Notes: generated by a model from the sequence alone, not told the origin. Positions 25,776-39,400 are shown, counted from the stretch's first letter. The stretch: 64,000 nt of DNA from Moringa oleifera (GCA_021397835.1 JAJFZO010000028.1:2775501-2839500); one strand, 5' to 3'. Made by a program: numbers and translations.

Positions 25776-26229
25776 TGTATTGATAAGCCTCTTAGTGCAT
25801 AACCTTGATATCAATTATTTTTAGAGCCTCTTCTTTTTGGTTCTCTATTAAGTAGCCTTAGATTTTTATTTGCATGGTCAAAGTCTACTATTTCTAGTTT
25901 TTTCATTTTTTGCAAGTATCGGCATAGGATTAGTTACTGTTTGAATGAACCATAGCATCAATAAGTATTTTTTTATTAAGATACTTAAAGAATATGTACC
26001 TTCAAAAAATTATTCGTTACAACACGACCATTTTTCACATTGGTTTCTATGGTGTTCATAGGAATGTTAGCATTAAAAGTGATTCTCATTAGCATTATCA
26101 AACAACTTTAATTAGATTGAAACTTCAATGTTTTGGTAAACTCGTTTTCATCCATTTTTTCAATAAGGTTAAAAGGCTTAACCATGCCTTGATAACCTAA
26201 AAACCTTGTGACATATACATTGTTGAATA
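25776..26229. other. Nothing recognised
   Basis: AT-rich sequence with stops in all frames. A weak minus-strand resemblance to retrotransposon protein sequence was considered but cannot be supported. Confidence 0.5.
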
Positions 26230-26830
26230 TTCTTTACCTGTTTTTAATGAATGAAAATGTTTTGTTTTTGAGAAAATAAAGATGATTTAAGGAAGTAATC
26301 TTTATGTTCTCTAATAAAATTATTTTGAAAAATAAAAAAATTGTTTTCTTTGAGAAAAAAGAAGATGACTTAAGGTGGTAATCTTTCATATTCTTTAATA
26401 AGAAATTTTTACAAAAACGCAAATAAAAAATGTTTTGATTCTTTTGAGAGTAGGAACATGTCTCAAGGGAGGAGTCTTTACATTCTCTAATAAAAATTAT
26501 TTTTTAAAAACTAAAAATATTTTGTTGTCTTTGTACAAACTTAATCTCTTTCTATTTCCAATTAATAGGAATAAAAATTTAGGTTTAATGCCTTAATAAA
26601 AATTCTTGAAAAAAAATCAAAAGAAATTAATTATTCTTTAGCATTCATTTCAAGAAAATATTAACATACTATTATTGTATTTTTATAAATCATAAAAAGG
26701 TTTATGAGAATTAAAGGTAACAAGGGTGAGACTTTATATTCTCCATGACAAAAAAAAAAGATTTTGGGGATTAAAGGTAGAACAAAGATGAAGTCCTTAT
26801 ACTCTCCATAAATTATAAATGATTATGTTT
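26230..26830. repeat. Degenerate tandem repeat, about 85-92 bp
   Basis: The phrase ATTCTCTAATAA recurs at about 26306, 26390 and 26482, each preceded by AAGATGA-TTAAGG and GTAATCTTT-like sequence and followed by A/T-rich TTTTGAAAAA. Weaker related units (GACTTTATATTCTCCATGA; CCTTATACTCTCCATAA) follow near 26730-26810. No coding sequence is present. Confidence 0.6.
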
Positions 26831-27696
26831 TCCATTCATACATATTTACTATTTTCCATTTCTCTTTATCATCCCAAATTTTTTATAAGAATCAATTTTA
26901 AACATCAGATGAACTTTGAATTCCAGCAATAATTAATAGCGCCTTTATACTTTTATTTTTGTTATTATTTATCTAAAAGATAATTCTTAGAAAATAAATA
27001 GGTTTTAATGTCTGATGACATTGTAAAAAAGATTAATGGTAATTTTTCATTTTTATTTTATTATTTATTTTTTAAAAAACAAACCAAACTAAGTTAACCT
27101 GAGCTTCTTTTACATGAGTTTTTTCAATTGTTTTTATATCACTACTACAAAAATTGTAATAAGCGATAATAATTTAATGATAGTTAATGGAGTAATTGTC
27201 ATTAAAATTATAAGATTAGCATTTCATGCCAGTTAACTAAGAATTGGCACTAAAAGACCATCCTTTGAGCCTTTAACGCTAGTTCTTGAAGACATAACGT
27301 TAAAGGCCTTCAATCTTTCAAAATAGGATTGGGGCCTTTAATGCCAATTCTGGAAGAACTGGAGTTCTCAATAAAGACCAGCTGGGGGCCCCTTAAAGGC
27401 TATGAGGATACGCATGAGGATACATTGGAAGATATGCCAGTTTTATTGATGCTAGCCTTCAATATCCTTTCACATCAATTCTGCCACAATTGGCATGAAA
27501 GGATCTATAGAACTCGTGTTGAATGCTATCTCGTGCTCTTCGTGCTAGTTTTGGCCCTTAAAAGGTTGTGAACTTTAATGCCAGTTCTATTAAAAGCTAT
27601 CCAGCCTTGGTTTAACCTTGGGATCCTTTCCCCTTATATTGGTTTTTGCTTTGGTTATGTTTGGAGATTAATTACACATGTTATCAATCTTTGTAG

Positions 27697-28243
27697 GACT
27701 TCATGTCAAAAGATATGACATTTTATGGTGTCTTTGATGGCCATAGTACTCATGGCCATCTTGTTGCTCACAAAGTGAGGGATACCTTGCCTATTAAGTT
27801 ACTGTCATTCTTGCATTCTTATTAGTCAAAACAAAATGGAACAAGTGGAACTTGTTTTAAAAGGAATTTGAAATCATAAGCTCCAGATTTTAAGAAAGAT
27901 GGCTCACCTAAGGATAAATTGAATTTATTATGGAGGGAAGCATTCTTGAACTGATACAAGGCTATGGATAAAGAGTTGAGGTCCCATGCTAATTTGGACT
28001 GCTTCTGTAGTGGCAGCATCGCTATCACCATAGTTAAACAAGTATTGGAGGAATCATTGTATGACTCCTTTATCTTCTTTACTTTAACTATTGTTGAAGT
28101 ATTCAGTTTATGATGTCTGATTTACAGGGGTCAAATCTTTTCATGGGGAACATTGGGGATTCTCGGGAAATCTTGGGATCTAAGGACAACAATGATTCCA
28201 TGTTGGCAATCTAGTTAACTATTGATGACACAAAGCACATAAG
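27697..28243 (+). pseudogene. Captured protein phosphatase 2C gene fragment (two exons plus intron)
   Basis: Exon one (27697-28041) reads DFMSKDMTFYGVFDGHSTHG and later KVRDTLPIKLLSFLHSY, then LWREAFLN, YKAMDKELRSHANLDCFCSG and ITIVKQ. Exon two (28128-28243) reads GSNLFMGNIGDSREILGSKD. These are the metal-binding DGHG and GDSR regions of a plant PP2C Ser/Thr phosphatase. The DGHG glycine is changed to serine, and in-frame stops occur at 27823-27825 (TAG), near the KS*APD position, in LN*YK and at 28212-28214 (TAG). The intron between the exons (28042-28127) is kept with GT and AG borders, so capture was from genomic DNA, not from an mRNA. The N-terminus and most of the C-terminal half are missing. 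It sits in the middle of a CACTA element and cannot make an enzyme. Confidence 0.88.
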
Positions 28244-28748
28244 GTAAATTTACAACCTTTTTCTAGAAGATGTGCTGACAAAAACTGTTAGTACACCTGA
28301 GCACCTTGGACATAGATACTTATGTAAATACTTCAGTAGTTAATTGATGTGCTTATTAAAAGTTTTAATTAGACTAACTTTTTTTTATTATAAATATAGT
28401 TACTAGACATAAAGACTTATACCTAATTGGATATTGATGAAGTTAGAAAGGAGGTTGGATAATTTCTTTGGAGTGCCATATTCGAAAGTTGAATTGTGCA
28501 CACGAACATCATTGAATTTATATATTTGAATTACTAAGATTGTGTATGGTAATGTATATTTAAACTCATATATTGTAAATATAGAGTTTAATTATGACAC
28601 CAAATTTTTTATTTTATTTTGTTCATCTTTTATTACTTTTTGGATTGGATTATGTTAAAAAGTAATGATGATTTCAGTGAGAATGGTATTAAAGTGTATA
28701 ACAAGAAAAAGTTTTTTCATTTAAGTATTGGTATTGAAGTGTTAAAGT

Positions 28749-28950
28749 GTTGGTATTGAAGTGTTGATGTAATTATGTTGAAGGAAAAAAGATAGTATAG
28801 TTGTTTAATGTAAGTGTTAGTATTAGAGTGTTGGTGTAATTTTGTTGAAGGAAGAAAGATAGTATAGTTGTTTCATTTAAGTGTTGGTATTGGGATGTTG
28901 GTGTAATTATGTTGAAAGAAGAAAGGCAGTATAATTTTTTCATTAAAGTG
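28749..28950. repeat. 67-bp minisatellite, three copies
   Basis: GTTGGTATTGAAGTGTTG-type units begin at 28749, 28816 and 28883, a period of 67 bases, each followed by GTAATTNTGTTGAARGAA and GATAGTATAGTTGTTT. It lies between the PP2C fragment and the right subterminal repeats of the CACTA element. Confidence 0.85.
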
Positions 28951-29483
28951 TATAAAAAGAACTATGATTAGTGTATTTGATAATTGTATATTTATATGTG
29001 TTGACTAAGTTTAATTAAAGAGTCATATTTACATATTGTAATTTAATTTTGATGGAAAAAATTTTGGTTGCATATTATGAAGAATTGTATTGATGTATAT
29101 GGGTGATGTGGAAGAGATAAACAATTTTATATATCAAGGTTTTGGATAATTTGATATAGAATTTTCATATTTATTTTAAAATTAATAAAAAATATACATA
29201 TAACTTTAATGATAGTTATATCATAATGTCATTAAAAGGGACCCTTTTAATGACAGTTCTATCATAAATGTCGTTAAAAGAGTCCTTTCTAATGATAGTT
29301 CTAATAGAACTATCGCTAAAAAGGGTCCCTTTTAATGACAATTCTAATTAGGGCTTTTAATGATAGTTTTCAATAACTGTCATTAAAACTTCCCCTTTTA
29401 ATGACATGAACAAAGATGACGTTTTTACAACTATCATTAAAAACCATTTTTAACTGTCATTAAAGCTTTTATTTGTAGTAGTG

Positions 29484-32400
29484 TGTTTGCCAAACGAACC
29501 CTATTATGCTAGTATTATGTTGGATCAATGTTAGATGATATGAGTCTTAGTTTCAATTTATGAGATACATGTGTGATGGTTAATGTATTTTATTTTTAAT
29601 TATTTTAATTATGATTATGTAATTTGCATATTTAATGAATTAGTTTCATATATGAATCTCAATATCATGTCAGATGGTAGTGATGTGTGCGCATTTGGTA
29701 ATGGTATTTATATGACATTATAAGTAGTAACAAGATGTCTATGTAAATGTATTTAACTTTTTTGTTTGCTTGATAGCAATATTTAGTAGTAATGTGAAAA
29801 TTTTTGGGCAATATGGTAATGGTATTTGTCAAACAACATATTCAATAAATTCAAGAAATGCAATGTACATGCCATTGAATAAGTTTGATAAATTCCAACA
29901 TTGAACACCAACTTAATTAAATTAGCAAAGTAAAAAACATTCTTCAATTAATTCAACTAATATAAATATCTACTAATGTAATATTTACTTTCTTAAATCT
30001 CATAGCTAACTAAGATACACTATAAACATCAAAATTACATAGATCATGTATAATTTACAACCAATTTTCATATGCTAAATCCGTACTTCAAGTACATCAA
30101 TTCAATTATGCTTAATAGTCAGTTAGCAAATCGCTTCCAATGTTTGGTCCTTTTAATGGCAATTAATTCTCACTTCATAACATTTTGATCAATTTAAGGT
30201 TTGCGTTATAGGGGCTATAATGTTATTGGTTGTTTCTGCGATGCATTTGTTGTTGTCATTAGTGTGAGGAGCTATTATTATTGGTGTGCGAGGTGGTCCT
30301 ACTAAATTGGTAAAGGTTATAATAGCTCTCTTAAAGGTTTTCCCTCTCTTAGCATTGCTATTGGTGGTGTTGATGCTTTAATGATGAGAAATATAGCTTT
30401 TGTTTTGTTTGTGGCCTGTGGAGATGATGCAAATGCTCTTATTATTAGGGTTGTTCCTACTTTAGTTATGGGCCTATAAGGTGGTTTATGCTGATGTTAG
30501 GGTGATTTATATTGATTATAAGTTGCATTTACTTTGTGAAGTTGTATAAATAGGTTTCTAGTATTATATGATGCAGGTACAGCCATTGTATTTGCAAATG
30601 TTAGTCTAGATGCTACTGGTTTTGATAGCAACATGTGAGATGTGAGTTCTTTTGGTGGTTATGATGATATTGATGTGACTTGCATCAGGGCTGTCTCTTA
30701 TGTCAAAAATTGATGCTTCATATGTGAGTGAGAATGTGTAAGATGTTAAATGCTCAAAAAAAAAAATCAAAAATTTTTAACAAAACTTTTAATAAAAACC
30801 ATTTTTTTTCAAAACGAAAAAGTGTTGAAAACCATTTTTTTTCAAAAAGATTTCATTTAAATATACTAGTGAAATTCCACAAATTTTTTTATGAAAAATT
30901 ACAAAAAATATATTACATGTAACATTTATAATAATAATATTTCCTTCGAGATTCCAATGAAATCTTTATGTGAGAACTAATATTTATAATATTAATTAAA
31001 TATTAAAAATTAAAATAAATATTTTAATGATGATTATTTTATTAAAATTAATTTTTATTAAATTTAAAGATTCCAATGAAAATATTTCATTAAAATTCTT
31101 AATTAAATTTAAAAATTTCATGAAAATTATTTCCTTGAAATTTCTAAATAAAAATAAAAATGTTTTAAATTTTAATTAAAAATTTGATTGAACAAACTTT
31201 GTTGGAATTTTAAATTAAAATAAAAAATTATTTCTTTATTTAATAATTTTATTATGAATATACACTTTTAATTATTTATAAATAATTTCAAATAATAATT
31301 TTATTCATAATTTACTTCTAATTAATTAAATAAAGATTTGAAAATTATATTTATCAAATAACCAAAAAACACAAATAACAAAATTGGACAAACACAAACT
31401 ATTGTATATTAATGCTTAAGATGTTCATTTACATATCCAATATAAGATGCACTATTTAAGAGGAACATGGGCCAAAATTTTTCTTCTTTTTTCTTTTTGC
31501 TTCTTCTGGCTGCGTATAGAAGAACAGGTCCATTTAAAGATTGAAGATGGAAGAGAAAACAAGGATTAGTTTGAAAGAAGTAGTAACCATGTCAACTAGC
31601 AAATGATACTACCACAAGTACTCTTTTCAAAAAGTTAAAGTTAAATACTCTTCAAGGCTTTTTGCTCTTCATAGGCAAACAAAAGCTAAGTTACATCCTC
31701 TCACATCCCATTTGTGGTTAAGACAAATGGTATCATTCATCTATAATACCATCCTTACCAACAGCTAGAAGAAGCATCCAATAATGTGCATCCCTTTGTT
31801 AGTGGTAGGAATTCCGATATCAACATAACACATTAAGGAATCAGTGTTCACAGTTGGAATATTTCCTAGTGTTGCTTCCTTAATAGGCTACAAGTAGTTC
31901 AAATTAAAGGGTGAATTGTAGCACAATGGACTGGACCACTAAAAGATTACAACGCATAAAAGGAAAGACTTTAACCGAAAATTAAAATAAGATTTACCTG
32001 ATGATTAATCCTTGAGTTAGAGAGGATAAAGAGATAAGGCTTATTAAATGATTTTTGCATTTGATTTATGAAAATACTAGATGTCTGCCTTCTAGCAATT
32101 TCATGAGAACCAGTGTATTGCATGAATTTCAACGAAACTCTTTCACTATAAGGCCTTGTACATTGGATAGTAATGTCCCAAGGGTTTTCAAATTACAACA
32201 ATGACCCATGTAGATACTTAGGATGAGAAATTTAAGGAAGAGATTTCAATGTTTAAGCGACATGAAATGAAAAACAATCCATAACCATCTACACTTAATT
32301 ATTTATTCACTTTCATAATAATATTTTAGTTTAGTTGAATGATTGCAATTTTATATACCATCAAAAATTAAAAAATTATATAAAAGTAAAGTAAAAGTAA

Positions 32401-32984
32401 ATAATTTAATATGTCGTGCGTATTTAGTTCAAGAAGTATCATCATTTTATTTGCATTATTTCAAATCACATGTCAATGCACAACATCAAAAAATAGCATA
32501 AAGTGATGCTAGTGATTATAAGTAGAAGAGCATGAAGGGAATCTCTCTATATTTAAACATTTCATTTGGGCAATTGCAAGGGAAAAACCAATATTTTTGG
32601 CTGGGGATGAATATCAAGCAGCTCAAAGATACATTTCATTAAACTTTCCAAAAATGGAATCGTTCATAGAGTACATATTTCACGACTCAACTGTAATTAT
32701 TTGTTTACCTATCCATGCACAAAGGCCTCTTATAGTACTAATCATTTTTGTTAAACAGAATTTTTAAAGGATTTATATTTTTAATTATGTGAACATTATT
32801 CTTTCATAACTAATCATGAGGTTGAAAATTACTTAGAGCTTCAATTTGTAAGTTAGTTTAACCAATAGGTGAATACTTATACTCTAAACTCTTATTAATT
32901 AAATATATTTCAATAAATTTAGTTATATCACTCACTTTCTATATTTATGGGCACATAACCCACAAAACTTCATTGCTAGCAATT
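29484..32984. other. Intergenic sequence, nothing firmly recognised
   Basis: 30140-30740 is less AT-rich and, on the minus strand, has stretches rich in proline, threonine and serine between stops. It may be an old transposon gene, but no family motif is visible. 30930-31380 is extremely AT-rich. 31400-32150 has moderate GC without a readable frame. No RNA gene was seen. Confidence 0.5.
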
Positions 32985-33670
32985 TCATCAAGACATTGCA
33001 AAAGGTTGTTAAGGTCTTGAAGTCATACCTAGAATACTACGTCAATAGGTACAAATTTCATACTGAAAGATAGTTCAGATAAACCTATAATGAATAACAG
33101 AATATGCATTAAAGGATGCAATTATAATGAAGATAAAAGCGACTACTATGGTATATTTATGAAGGTGTTAGAATTGAAATACCTAGCATTCCAAATCAAG
33201 CAAACCATGGTATTCAAGCATGAATGGTTTAATCCAACATCAAATGTAGGCACCAATTTACATAAATTGTATAATCTAATGGATGTTAACTACGCTAAGA
33301 GATTAAATAAGTATGAGCCATTTATTCTGACTTTGCAAGTAGCTCAGATATATTATATCCCTTATCGAAGTTTAAAACATGACAAAGATGACTAGTGGTT
33401 GTTTGCCAAACAAATGCTAGGCCTGTCATTGAACTACTAGAATTTAGTTTTTTATCTAGATTAATTCAAGTATTGCACTTTTTTAAGATGACGAGATAAA
33501 AATCTATCAAATTGAATTGACACAGAAAAAGATTGTCTTTTAAATGATCCAAATAGAACATTAACAAATATTAATGATGAGAAAGGAACATACTAAATGA
33601 CCTAAATTTTTGAAGTGATTTAAAAGAGAATGAAGAAAAGGAAGAGAAAGACTTTGAAGATGATGATTAG
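32985..33670 (+). pseudogene. CACTA transposase-gene tail with DUF4216 domain
   Basis: This is the C-terminal part of the first gene of a CACTA element. Around 33010-33070 the sequence reads KSYLEYYVNRYKFHTE, and from 33090 to 33395 it reads GCNYNEDKSDYYGIF, MVFKHEWFNPTSNVGT and VDVN-like MDVNYAKRLNKYEPFIL, then LQVAQIYYIPY. Those are hallmark segments of DUF4216, a domain found next to the transposase in plant CACTA proteins. An acidic tail, EKEEKDFEDDD, ends at a TAG near 33668. Stops between the segments show that the frame is broken. The upstream transposase and DUF4218 parts are not recognisable. The Mutator-like element at 33810 begins just downstream. Confidence 0.8.
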
Positions 33671-33800
33671 TTAATTTTTGTCTTTTGTATTAATTGTTTG
33701 AATTAATCTTTATGTACATAATGAATTATTTGATATGTAATGATAGAATTTTCATTATATTATTAGATGTGCAGATGTTGAATATCATGTATTGATGGAT

Positions 33801-33809
33801 TATTATTTT
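33801..33809. repeat. 9-bp target site duplication of the MULE, left copy
   Basis: TATTATTTT here is repeated exactly at 34772-34780. This marks the insertion point of the Mutator-like element and implies a fairly recent insertion. Confidence 0.9.
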
Positions 33810-34771
33810 AGGTTAATTACATAAAAGGAATCTAAATTTTAGGTGCAATATTAAATTAAGACCTACTTGAAACATTGCATCAAATTAGGACTCACATAAC
33901 GTGCAGTTTGCAATACGGGACCTCCATCGATAAATTTCATTAAGATTAACTGCATGGCTTACTCACTGATATGTGAATGCTTGTTAAAGTGTAATTACAT
34001 TAAAAACCCTTTCATCACTGTAAAATGAAGCAGAATTGTTCATAAATGAATTTTTGAAATTTTTCCCTTCATCCATCAAATTCAAGCATTGATTGTTGCT
34101 AAAATTCGAGATTCAAGTATGCTTTTAACTCCTTCACTTGTTGTTTCTTTGCGCATCAATTGAGCAAAATGGCTACAAATTCATATCAATTAACAATGGA
34201 AAAGGGAAATTTTTATTTTGTAGGGTTTCAAAATTGGAAAATTTTTGTTTTCGCAATCCACCATTTGAAACCGATGCATATTATATTCACCATTTTCTCG
34301 AAATCTGTTGTAACATATAAAAAATAATAAAAATTATTGAATCAAATGAATAACTAAAAATCTAAGATTACCTCAAAACTGGTCTTTAACTAATCTCAAT
34401 CTGTGAATTCATTGAGGGTGATAGAAGCTTATGAATGTGGAAAATATCTTGATGTGTGGTGTGAATCTTCAATTGTTTGAAGAGAAACATAGAGAAAATT
34501 GAGAAGAAATCATCAGGGCGATGGTAAGCGTGAGTGAAGTCTATGAAGTGTGAGTGACCAAGGCAATAAGAGGTTTGCAAAAATAAGGTACAGGTGGCTA
34601 TGTTTAAATAGGAATTGAGTGAGTTATGGAATTAATTCTAATGTATTTTGTTGACGGAAGTCTCGCAGTGCAAACTGCACGTTATGTGAGTCCTAATTTA
34701 ATGCAATTTTTTATGTAGGTCTCAATTTGATACTGCAGCTAAAATGTAGGTCCCTTTAATGTAGTTAACCC
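33810..34771. mobile_element. Non-autonomous Mutator-like element (TIR-MULE), 962 bp
   Basis: The ends are long inverted repeats of roughly 120 bases: AGGTTAATTACATAAAAGG from 33810 pairs with the complement of CCTTTAATGTAGTTAACCC ending at 34771. Both arms share GGACTCACATAACGTGCAGT. A perfect 9-bp direct repeat, TATTATTTT, flanks the element at 33801-33809 and 34772-34780. A 9-bp duplication with long inverted repeats is diagnostic of Mutator-like elements. The interior has no transposase; a 60-codon open frame (34138-34320) and a minus-strand one (34386-34580) match nothing I know. It is inserted inside the CACTA relic that spans 32985-39425. Confidence 0.9.
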
Positions 34772-34889
34772 TATTATTTTTTAAAATGTTTTTGGCATGT
34801 ATGTTAAGTAGTTTTAGCTCAATTTTGAGCGAAGATCCTTCCAAATTTTTATTAGAAATTTATCTTCCATTCTAAATTAGGTATTAACT

Positions 34890-36420
34890 TTATCAAATAT
34901 AATTAAATGAGAGGATGAGGAAGATGTGGTGACTCACGAGGAAAAAGTAGTGGCAATAATAGTTCACATTGATTTCCATTGTTACAGCACACAGATGAGG
35001 CCAAGATCGTAGCTACACGATAGGCTAAACTTACATCATGTACACTAGATGCTTTACTGAGTTCTACAAGCTCTTCAGGAGTTGCTTGTATGATGATCTC
35101 TACTTGTGAGAGTTTGTGGAGCATATGGATAAACAACAAATTTATAGAAACAATGACATGTAAGTGTTGACAATTATTTTCAATGCTTGTATCATTACTG
35201 TCATAGGTTACACTGATGCATCTAATTTATTTGTTTTCTTTGATAGGATTGAGCCATCTACTAAATGTTCCTTGAAGATATATAAGACTTTTTAAGAGAG
35301 GATCGATCTAGTTAGGTATATGTGAAAGGAAAATTCTTCGCAATTTAAGGACTTCTATTATGAGGAATTTAAGGTACATTAATTATTTATGAAAAAATGA
35401 AATGTTATACTTTATTATATTGACTTATCATTTATTATTGTAGAAATATTTTGCATGGGATGAGGCAATCGATGACAAAATGAGAGCCACTTGAAGGCTA
35501 AGGCCATCAAGTGATATACTACTTTAATGTATTCTTGTCAACATAAGGCAAGAAGAAAGCCATAATTCATCCCAGATAACATATGGGAGTAATAGTAGCT
35601 TCAATGGAACTACCTAAAGTATATGAAGAAATGAGAGACGACCTTCAAAAATTGATGGAGCAAAACAAGTAGACCTTAGTCAATTCCCACTAACATAATG
35701 GACTTTTGTGCTCATGGTACGTATAACATTTAATTTATATAAATTAGAATGAAAGTGGTAAAGGATTTAGGTAGCATTAATATATTTTTAATTACAAGCA
35801 AAGAAATTACGTTAAGAGCTAACTCCTATGGAGCTTTAAGATGAACTAAAATGAAGAAGTCCAATCTTGATAAATTCATTAATGAGCACTCCAAGCAAGT
35901 GCATGTAAGTTTGTTTCTTTGAACATCTAATGAATAATTTTAATTATATTTCTTACTAGATTTGATATACACAATGAATTATTCTCTGTAAGAATGCTAC
36001 GAGAACTTAGTTGCCTTAGCTTCCCAATCATAAAAAAGATCTTGTAATACTCTTGAGGTAGACTACATAGGGATCTACTACAAGGTTAGTAGGTGGAAAG
36101 AACACACATCAAGTGTATGGACTTGACTCTCAAGCTAATCATATTATTCAAGTCGTGGCTTTCGCAATGGATGATTTATCGATGATGCAAACATGCTAGA
36201 TATGTAGGAATAAATGAAGACTGCGAAAGAGTGTCTAGAATAAGAGCATAAGGAGAAGGAAGAGGACTATATACGTTTAGAGCCTAAGATGAATCAATGT
36301 TTATAATAGCGAAAGATCAAGATGGATCATATGTGGCAAAAAAAGGTTGATGAGATGGAACAAATCCATAGGATAGAGGACCTATTCTTGAAAGGCCCAC
36401 CTTTTAGCTCCTCCACAGAG
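34890..36420 (+). pseudogene. CACTA accessory gene remnant, Transposase_24 type
   Basis: The second gene of the same CACTA relic continues after the MULE. A start-like MRG..GRCGDSRGKSSG lies at 34907-34960. An exon at about 35249-35371 ends FKDFYYEEFK before GTACAT. The next opens KYFAWDEAIDDKMRAT at about 35444, where the family has KyFxWD. FIPDNIWE follows near 35562-35590, matching the family's IPDNVWE. KFINEHSKQVHV lies at about 35871-35906, before a GTAAG donor, with DNIHQ-like and GLDSQANHIIQVV sequence further on. Several in-frame stops and shifts separate these. Compared with 1-440, this copy keeps more of the 5' side. The protein would normally assist the transposase in binding element ends. 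Confidence 0.7.
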
Positions 36421-39400
36421 TGATTTCTTCATTTTCATTTGTGTTATTTAGTACTTCTGTGTATTAATTTTACTTGTATTTAATGTCGATTAGATTTAAT
36501 TTTAGTTTTTCATTCTTTAATATGTGTTAATTTATAAAATTAAATAATATAAATAAATTAAAAAATAAATAATTAAAAATGAAATATATTATTTTTATTA
36601 TTAAAATTAGTTTGACCACAAATAGTCGATGTAAGAGTCCATCATAAAGAATCTTCACTTTAGAGATGGACCATAAAGAATCATAGGTCCGTTGCTAGAT
36701 TAAGATGAATTAGTGGTAGAATCTTTCATCTTTAACTTAGCAGTAAAACTAGATTTTATCTCTAGGTTGAGCGATGAATATCATATTTTGTCATTACGTG
36801 TTTTGGTGACCAATAATTTAATGAAGGAATCTTTTTGTCACTAGTTCACTTTAGTCGCTAAGTGCTTTTGAGACCAATAATTAACGAGAAAATTTTTTGT
36901 CACTAGTTTGTCTCTAAGTCCCTTAATGGGCCAAATTTTCAAATTCAGGGATAAAATTTAAACAACACCTTAAAAAATTATAAATATAAATTTACATATA
37001 ATCAAAGTTACAAATCATAAATAATATAGTAATAATTAATTTATTTTGAATAAATACTCATAAATAAATATTTTAATAAATTTGCATATAAAAAAGTTCC
37101 AAATTATAATAATATGTCTATTTTTATTGATCCTGTAAATAAACATTGACATGTAATAATTTTGATTAAATAAAGAGTAATGATTTATTTATTTGACGTT
37201 AACATTACCAAGTAAAATTAATTTTTTTGTTTTTCTTTAAAAAAACATAAATTAAATCACATGAAGATTTTAATCGTACATTTTATAAGTTATAATATAT
37301 CTAACTTATATATATGAAATTGATAGAAATTATGTTCAAATTGACATTTAGAATATTTTTTTAAAAAAGAATCAAAAAAGTTCCATCGAAGTCAAAATAA
37401 GATTGCAATTTTGCAAATATAGAAGTACTCATATTAATTGAAAGTGACTTAAATTCCCATTGATATAGTTCCCATCCACTTGCCATTTCATTGCATACAT
37501 CAATGATAAAAAGATTTACTAAAAGAAAAGGTTAATATTAGAGACCCAATCTAGCTTCCAACTAGACATCTCATCTAATTTAACTCATTTATTTCATTAA
37601 TGAAAAACACTAATTCAAGCTAGACCAAGAAAACCTTAAAAAAAAGTTAAAATAATCTCTATATCTATATTTTTAAGAAGTACTTTGTCTCTTTAATTGC
37701 AAATGGAATTGTTAAACCACGGTCAAAAAACCCAATTGTATATTTGTAATTTTCTAAAAAAAGGGCTTGAATTCATTAACCAAAAATTTCTCAACTATCA
37801 AAGTATCAATGTAATGGAAAGGAAAAATAAGGTAACAGAGATTCATACAGTGAAACTATGAACCCTTAGTTGAGCAACCAATTATACCAAGCACCGAAAT
37901 CAACCAAGCTTATATCCCAATCATGCATAGCATGTATCTTATCTCTTATTTTACTCTTCATAGACATCAATGCAACCATTGTTTCAACACCAAAATGCTC
38001 ATTATCATTATCGATCACAAGCAAAAAGGTTATGATGAAAAAAATAAACTTTAAAACAAAAGACGGATTTATGATACTGAAAAACTAGCTTTTATGATTA
38101 ATGCCTTTTTAAAGAAAAGAAAATAGTGGAAGAAATGAGATACGGGATTGCTGTTATAACGAATTGTTTTCTCTGTCGGATATCATAGATAATTAAGGAA
38201 ATATCTCACCAAAGAGGACTATCAACATTAAAGAGAGGGGAAACAACTTGTGTGGCACGGGATGAAAAGTAGCAACAACTAGTTTTAAAAGCATCCTCCA
38301 ATGGGAACCTAAAACGATGATATTTTAAATTTTTAAAATTTGATTGCTAAAACTAACTCTCAATTTTATTAATATCTTTAATCAAAACATCATTTTAGAT
38401 TTAAAATTAATAAAATTCAAACATAATGCAAAAAATTGCTTTTTTACATTCATATGATTTGAATATATATACCAATGATTAACATATTTGTGTAATATAT
38501 ACAAATTCATAATAATTAAATAAATATAAAATTATTCTTGATTATAAGTTTTAAAAATAATGTTCTTATTGAAATCATCTTATAAAGTGATAACATATTT
38601 AATTTCATCTAAAACTGATTATACTTAAATTTACATTAAATATCATAAAATGCATTTACATTTTGAAAATTAAATAAACAAAAAAATTATGATTACATCC
38701 TCAGTTAATTAAAATAAATTATCAAATTGAAATTTAAACTTATGCCAACCACATTTGTAATTATTTACTTAAGATCTCACTGGTCACTTTTGAAATTAGC
38801 ATAGTACATGCATTGAACTGTATAATGTATTGATATTAATGTAGTATGCATTCCTATATAATATATAGGCAGTGCATCTTATACGTTACAATAACTTAGC
38901 TACAGCATAATTTTGTGGAAATTTGCTTATTTTTAAAAATATTAAAAAATGCTTTCATAAAGATTTTTGTGATATTTATTGGTGGAATATTAATTATTTA
39001 TATTATAATAATACACTATAAAATAATAAATTAACTTTTCCATGATATTCTGAGCAAATGTTTTTAAAGATTCCAATTGAATATTCTATTGAAATTCTTG
39101 CTGAATTTTTTTTCTACAACATCAATTTCTATCGTAATTTTTCATAGAAATTTAGGAAAACTTTAACGAAATATTTTTTTGTTAAATAATGTCGTTGGCT
39201 TTATGTAAAATAAAATTTTAATTTTATTAAAAAAAAGACTTTTGATCACATCAAACATACAAAAAGGTTAGTTAATTACGAAGAAAAAAAGGCATAGATG
39301 CATCACCATTTGCATGATGTGGGTTTTGTTGTGGTAAGATCAAATGATGCTACAAATATGGGGTTATGATACCATCTCACAATGGAACCTTTAGATGTAT

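Larger units (their letters stand above)
27140..29483 (+). mobile_element. Non-autonomous CACTA element carrying a PP2C fragment
   Basis: The element opens with CACTACTACAAAAATTG at 27140 and closes with TTTTATTTGTAGTAGTG at 29483. The termini are inverted repeats over the first 12-13 bases. Subterminal motifs of the type TTTAATGAYAGTT and GCCAGTTCT, in both orientations, fill 27170-27370 and 29205-29465. The 2,344-bp interior has no transposase. Instead it holds two exons and the intron of a host phosphatase gene (27697-28243) and a 67-bp minisatellite. The flanking triplets are TAT and TGT, so the expected 3-bp target duplication is imperfect. Confidence 0.85.

Noticed and set aside
27329..27571. 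80-codon open frame as a gene in the small CACTA element
   Set aside because: It lies in the subterminal repeat zone, is built from GCCAGTTCT-type motifs and has no resemblance to a known protein.
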